Positions 36,540 to 40,141 of a stretch of 40,141 nucleotides of DNA are shown here, in pieces (position 1 is the stretch's first letter; each line of letters starts with the position of its first letter). The stretch comes from Microcaldota archaeon (GTDB lineage Archaea; Micrarchaeota; Micrarchaeia; Micrarchaeales; CABMGC01). The notes beneath the pieces were generated by a model. The model worked only from the letters and a program-made list of their open reading frames with translations, ran no database searches and was not told the origin of the DNA. The position numbers and the translations under genes were made by a program. The stretch covers positions 1-40,141 of the forward strand of contig JAJZKO010000005.1 of the NCBI GenBank assembly GCA_021850805.1, read 5' to 3'.

Positions 36540-38236
36540 TTCTTACCCTCTTTATTCTGGATGAGATAACCGTTTATGAACAGGTATCTGGAGCCTGTTG
36601 CTTTCATTGTGTTAAGTGCGTCTTCCGGGCTTTCTGCTATGGGCATGCCATGTATGTTGAAACTCGTATTAAGCACAACACCGTATCCCGTGCTCTCCTT
36701 AAGCTTCTTTATAAGCCTTGAATAACTTTCGTTCTCCTTTCCTACCATCTGAGGCCTTGCCGTAGAATCCACATGCATTACTGATTCCATGTGGCTTCTG
36801 CACGATTCCCTTACAGCATATGCCATAGTCATAAACTTGTCCCTGCATTTTACCTCTTCGAAGAGCCTCTCGGCCTCACCTTCAAGGATCGACGGGGCAA
36901 AAGGCTGGTACCATTCCCGCTTCTTCACGGATATGTTTAGCATGTCCTTTACCTCATGTGAATCGGGCCTTGCGAGTATGCTCCGGTTTCCCAATGCCCG
37001 CGGCCCGTATTCCATGCGGCCGTTAAACCATAATACATAATTTCCCTTGCTTATCAGCTCTGCAGCATGGCCTGGCGCGTCTTTTTCTTTCTCGTATCTT
37101 ATCCACTTGTGTTTTTTCAGCTCTCTTTCCACCTCCTCTTCCCTGTAGTCCCTCCCGAGATATGCATCGCTGAATTCGTAGCTTGATACACCGTTATTTA
37201 TGTAGTTGGCGTACATTGCGGCGCCGAGAGCTATGCCTCCATCGCCCATGTGCGGAAATATGTAAAGATTCCGCGTATCTTCCAGTTTCCTTATCTTCAT
37301 GTTTGCTTTTATGTTGGACGCAACTCCACCGGCATATGCCAAATCGTGCATGCCGAACTTGGTTGCCGCTTCGGAAAACAGCTTCACCACGTTCTCTTCC
37401 AGAACCTGCTGGGCCATGTATGCAAACTGTTCCCTTGGAATGGACCATGAGAGCCTGGAGAGCCTGCGGTACTGCGAGACGGGGCCGTATCTTGCCCTTA
37501 TATCCATATCTTTAGCTGTAAAAAAATCCTTCAGCTTGTTATCCCTGAGCTCGAACGGATACGAATAATCGGCCATCGCCATTATCTTTCCCTCATCCTC
37601 AAGCTCACGCATGCCCAGTATATTGGTAACCTGTTCATAGAATATGCCTATGGAGTTGCGGGCGCTTATTTTGTGGTGCCTTAAGAGAGTCCCTTTTGAG
37701 AGGGTGCTTACCGAAGCGCTGAGCCCGTCACCTACCCCGTCAATGGTTATTACCAAGGCATTCCTGAAACCAGAAGTGAATGCAGCCGAAGCCGCATGCG
37801 CACTGTGGTGATCCACGGCTACAACCTTGGCTTTTATGCCAAGCGAAGCGAGCTGCCTTGAGATTATGCGGGTGCTTATGAACCTGCATCCTGGAAGCGG
37901 GCCTATGCTTGTCATGGAGTATTTGGAGATGTGCATTAGGGGCTCGAGTAGCGGCTTTTGCATCTTTCTTCTCCTGAAGCGGTAGTATGCTTCCTTCTGA
38001 AACGGGAATATCCTTGAAGCAGTCTTGGTTATCTCGGTAGTAGGGAATGCCACAAGGCTTATATCAGAAGGCTTTATGCCTGCATACCTTATCGCAGCCT
38101 TTATCGAATTGTAGGGAAATGCGACCTCAAGCTTCCTCTTCGTATACCTTTCCTCGTTTGAGGCGAAGAGTATTCTGTCGTCGCTTATAAGGGCGGATCC
38201 GGAATCATGACCATCCCATACGCCCAAGATGTACAT
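36536..38236 (-). CDS. NodU/CmcH-family carbamoyltransferase
   Basis: MYILGVWDGHDSGSALISDDRILFASNEERYTKRK; DHHSAHAASAAFTSGF; LAYAGGVASNIKANMKI; MEYGPRALGNRSILARP; VVLNTSFNIHGMPI. Confidence 0.96.
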   Translation of the reverse strand: MYILGVWDGHDSGSALISDDRILFASNEERYTKRKLEVAFPYNSIKAAIRYAGIKPSDISLVAFPTTEITKTASRIFPFQKEAYYRFRRRKMQKPLLEPLMHISKYSMTSIGPLPGCRFISTRIISRQLASLGIKAKVVAVDHHSAHAASAAFTSGFRNALVITIDGVGDGLSASVSTLSKGTLLRHHKISARNSIGIFYEQVTNILGMRELEDEGKIMAMADYSYPFELRDNKLKDFFTAKDMDIRARYGPVSQYRRLSRLSWSIPREQFAYMAQQVLEENVVKLFSEAATKFGMHDLAYAGGVASNIKANMKIRKLEDTRNLYIFPHMGDGGIALGAAMYANYINNGVSSYEFSDAYLGRDYREEEVERELKKHKWIRYEKEKDAPGHAAELISKGNYVLWFNGRMEYGPRALGNRSILARPDSHEVKDMLNISVKKREWYQPFAPSILEGEAERLFEEVKCRDKFMTMAYAVRESCRSHMESVMHVDSTARPQMVGKENESYSRLIKKLKESTGYGVVLNTSFNIHGMPIAESPEDALNTMKATGSRYLFINGYLIQNKEGKK

Positions 38237-38272
38237 AAGATCACTACGACCGAAGTTTGGATGGCTGCAGGG

Positions 38273-38596
38273 CTATTCTGGTATCTCAAAGCCTCTCTGT
38301 TTCAGCCCTTCCCTGTCTATTATGCTGTATCTCCAGACGATGTCCCCCTTCTCGTTGCCCTGCACAACCCACGGCTTTACTATTACCAGGTCGCCCTCCT
38401 TTATCCAGAATTTACGTTTTAGCCTGCCAGGTATAGAGCATATCCGCTGGTTTTTATCGGAACACAGGACCATGAATTTCGATGCGCCGAGCGCGGCGCT
38501 TACAAGCCCTACAACCTCATCCTCCCTTGGGAGTATGAGTCTGTGCTCTTCTTCTGCACCGTGCTTTTTATTCGGTTTTTTCCTGTAAAACGCCAT
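38273..38596 (-). CDS. Translation initiation factor aIF1A
   Basis: S1/OB-fold sequence RLILPREDEVVGLVSAALGASKFMVLCSDKNQRICSIPGRLKRKFWIKEGDLVIVKPWVVQGNEKGDIVWRY. Confidence 0.95.
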   Translation of the reverse strand: MAFYRKKPNKKHGAEEEHRLILPREDEVVGLVSAALGASKFMVLCSDKNQRICSIPGRLKRKFWIKEGDLVIVKPWVVQGNEKGDIVWRYSIIDREGLKQRGFEIPE

Positions 38597-38604
38597 AACA
38601 TTAC

Positions 38605-39015
38605 CTAATAGTTTTTAACCGTGTACCTCGCACCGCATGCTTCGCAGACGATGAGTATATACCCCCTGTCCGTATGCTCTACATGGGTATCCGGCTTGTG
38701 GCATTCCTTGCATATTATGTAAGTCTCGAAATATTTCCGTATCTTATCGTTAAGCGAGGCGGATTGCACCTTTGCGTTTATCACCAGGCCTTGCTCGGAT
38801 ATGCTGACAGGGGCCGCGAGTTCCTTTGTCAGGTATTTGCCTATCTCTTCGGGGCTCCGCCTTGCTATGTTTGCCATCTGCGATATGTTCTTGAGCAGGG
38901 TCTTGTTTCCCTGTATTATGCAATCTGCAGGCGGTATCTTGAAATCAACCTTCTCCTCTGAAAGGACAGGAAGCTTTGAAAATGCCCGGTCAAGAAGCTC
39001 ATCATATTTCGACAT
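38605..39015 (-). CDS. Translation initiation factor aIF2 subunit beta
   Basis: YDELLDRAFSKLP...RSPEEIGKYLTKELAAPVSI...KYFETYIICKECHKPDTHVEHTDRGYILIVCEACGARY zinc ribbon. ORF opens at 39027; ATG 39015 preferred. Confidence 0.95.
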   Translation of the reverse strand: MSKYDELLDRAFSKLPVLSEEKVDFKIPPADCIIQGNKTLLKNISQMANIARRSPEEIGKYLTKELAAPVSISEQGLVINAKVQSASLNDKIRKYFETYIICKECHKPDTHVEHTDRGYILIVCEACGARYTVKNY

Positions 39016-39199
39016 TTTTACCAACATAATCTAGATGGATCCCGTACCTTGACTCCTTAGCCACAAAGCCTGGCATGCAATCCGGGCTTGTGAGCAGGGC
39101 TGATCCGTCATGATAAGAGATATGTCAGGAAGCATTATATAAATGTGTATAGTCGTGCCTGGCTGATGAAGTGTTCACGCCTTTTAGTGGATATACAAA

Positions 39200-39208
39200 T
39201 TTATTTAA
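39200..39208 (+). promoter_or_regulatory. Putative TATA box of SRP RNA gene
   Basis: tttatttaa, about 25-30 nt upstream of the terminal-helix start of the SRP RNA. Confidence 0.55.
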
Positions 39209-39229
39209 GGCTTTATAGGCGATTATTAA

Positions 39230-39525
39230 TGCAGCAGAAAGGTGGGAAGCTAGGGGTTTCCCTTTCCGCAAATCCCCTTCAGGCGGGCCGCATGCTAGCA
39301 GAGTGTTATATGATATTGTATAGGCCTATTCCGAAACGTTGAGGCTTTGCCTTTGGCGGTAGCCTTATATATGAACCGGGCCAGGCCGGAAGGAGCAACC
39401 CTAAGTACATTGCATTCCAGCGGAAGTTGGCGTGCGTATAAAGGGCTATGCTCTGAAGATACATGGCTGAGCGGAGGGATAGAAACCATATAATAACTTA
39501 TGATGCAATGTTAGTTTCTGCTGCA
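39230..39525 (+). ncRNA. Signal recognition particle 7S RNA
   Basis: Helix 8 core TGAACCGGGCCAGGCCGGAAGGAGCAACCC (GGAA tetraloop, CAGG/AGCA symmetric loop). 11-bp terminal helix tgcagcagaaa (39230-39240) / tttctgctgca (39515-39525). Total ~296 nt. Helix 5 pairings such as TTCCG/CGGAA. Confidence 0.93.
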
Positions 39526-39533
39526 CGATATGT

Positions 39534-39617
39534 GCTGGGTTCGCCTAGAGGAATGGCGGCAGGTTGCTAACCTGTTTGGTCGAAAGGCCTACACGAGTTC
39601 GATTCTCGTACCCAGCG
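39534..39617 (+). tRNA. tRNA-Ser (anticodon GCT), class II
   Basis: GCTGGGTTCGCCTAGAGG...CAGGTTGCTAACCTG...GAGTTCGATTCTCGTACCCAGCG; acceptor GCTGGGT/ACCCAGC. Confidence 0.95.
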
Positions 39618-39662
39618 TTTATTCTTAAGTTGTGTTTGGAATAGCGTTAGTTGAAGAGGATA

Positions 39663-40141
39663 ATGGTAGTTATGGATCTTGAATATGGAACGCTGGAGAC
39701 TAGGAAGTTTGTTACTAATATAGGGCTTGTTAGCTCTAAAGGCAAGTACGGATACGACATAATGTCAGCAGAATGGGCAAGGATGGTATCTTATTCGCCA
39801 GGCTACATAATGCTCAACCTCCATTCTTTCACTTCCACCGCGGAGAACATTGTAGAGACCAGGGAGTTTGGCGTCAGCATAGCCGGCGAAGACCAGGGCC
39901 TCGCCGCGCGGTTTGCAGGGCATTATAGCGGAAGGGACTACGACAAGATAGCGATGCTTGAAGCTATGGGATTCGGGTTCCATAAAGCTGCGAATATAGA
40001 TGTACTTATGATCTCAGGCTCTGCTATGGAGGTGGAATGCAAGCTAAAGAAGCATGAGGAGCTCGGCGACCATGTCATGTTCATAGGCAGCGTGGTTGGC
40101 AAAAGCGCAGTGGAGGGCATGAACCCGCTTGTCTATCATTC
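39663..40141 (+). CDS. Flavin reductase-like (FMN-binding split barrel) protein, 3' truncated by window end
   Basis: Manual translation MVVMDLEYGTLETRKFVTNIGLVSSKGKYGYDIMSAEWARMVSYSPGYIMLNLHSFTSTAENIVETREFGVSIAGEDQGLAARFAGHYSG..., open to the last base. Confidence 0.75.
   Translation, partial: MVVMDLEYGTLETRKFVTNIGLVSSKGKYGYDIMSAEWARMVSYSPGYIMLNLHSFTSTAENIVETREFGVSIAGEDQGLAARFAGHYSGRDYDKIAMLEAMGFGFHKAANIDVLMISGSAMEVECKLKKHEELGDHVMFIGSVVGKSAVEGMNPLVYH

Noticed and set aside
39160-39185. ctgatgaa resembling a C-box for a C/D box sRNA
   Set aside because: First base is not a purine and no properly spaced D/D' CTGA boxes follow.

Overview
This window looks archaeal and is probably from a DPANN/Micrarchaeota-like genome; that placement is inferred from gene content only. 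Evidence includes aIF1A, aIF2-beta, archease, an archaeal 7S/SRP RNA, archaeosortase-like and KaiC-like proteins, and class-III-signal pilin-like proteins. It is densely coding, and I saw no CRISPR array, IS element or rRNA. Main blocks: (1) tRNA-Leu and serS, then a wHTH/coiled-coil protein, a FlaI/TadA-like secretion ATPase, an unknown protein and two TadC/FlaJ-like membrane proteins. Convergent to these is a minus-strand operon led by a CBS protein with a possible HPF-like C-terminus, followed by five consecutive proteins with prepilin-like N-termini. Three of the five are very large and carry LamG, PQQ-propeller or Ig-like modules. (2) tRNA-Cys and a ubiX-ubiD-ubiA-GT4 cluster. The UbiA homologue has unusual substitutions in both Asp-rich motifs. 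(3) guaB, then a PadR-ABC exporter-NEW3-like cluster. (4) DUF763 with an HhH-GPD-like signature. (5) A three-gene operon with two KaiC-like ATPases and a protein resembling the ribosomal stalk P1/aL12 N-domain. (6) tRNA-Ile and a NicO-like transporter. (7) A Nudix-uracil-DNA-glycosylase fusion that has lost most Fe-S cysteines and is translationally coupled to an archaeosortase-like gene. (8) Archease, a GT39-like glycosyltransferase with a carbamoyltransferase, and aIF1A with aIF2-beta. (9) An SRP RNA with an 11-bp terminal helix and an atypical helix-6 loop, then tRNA-Ser and a partial flavin-reductase-like gene. All homology calls are by eye from the sequence; no database search was run.
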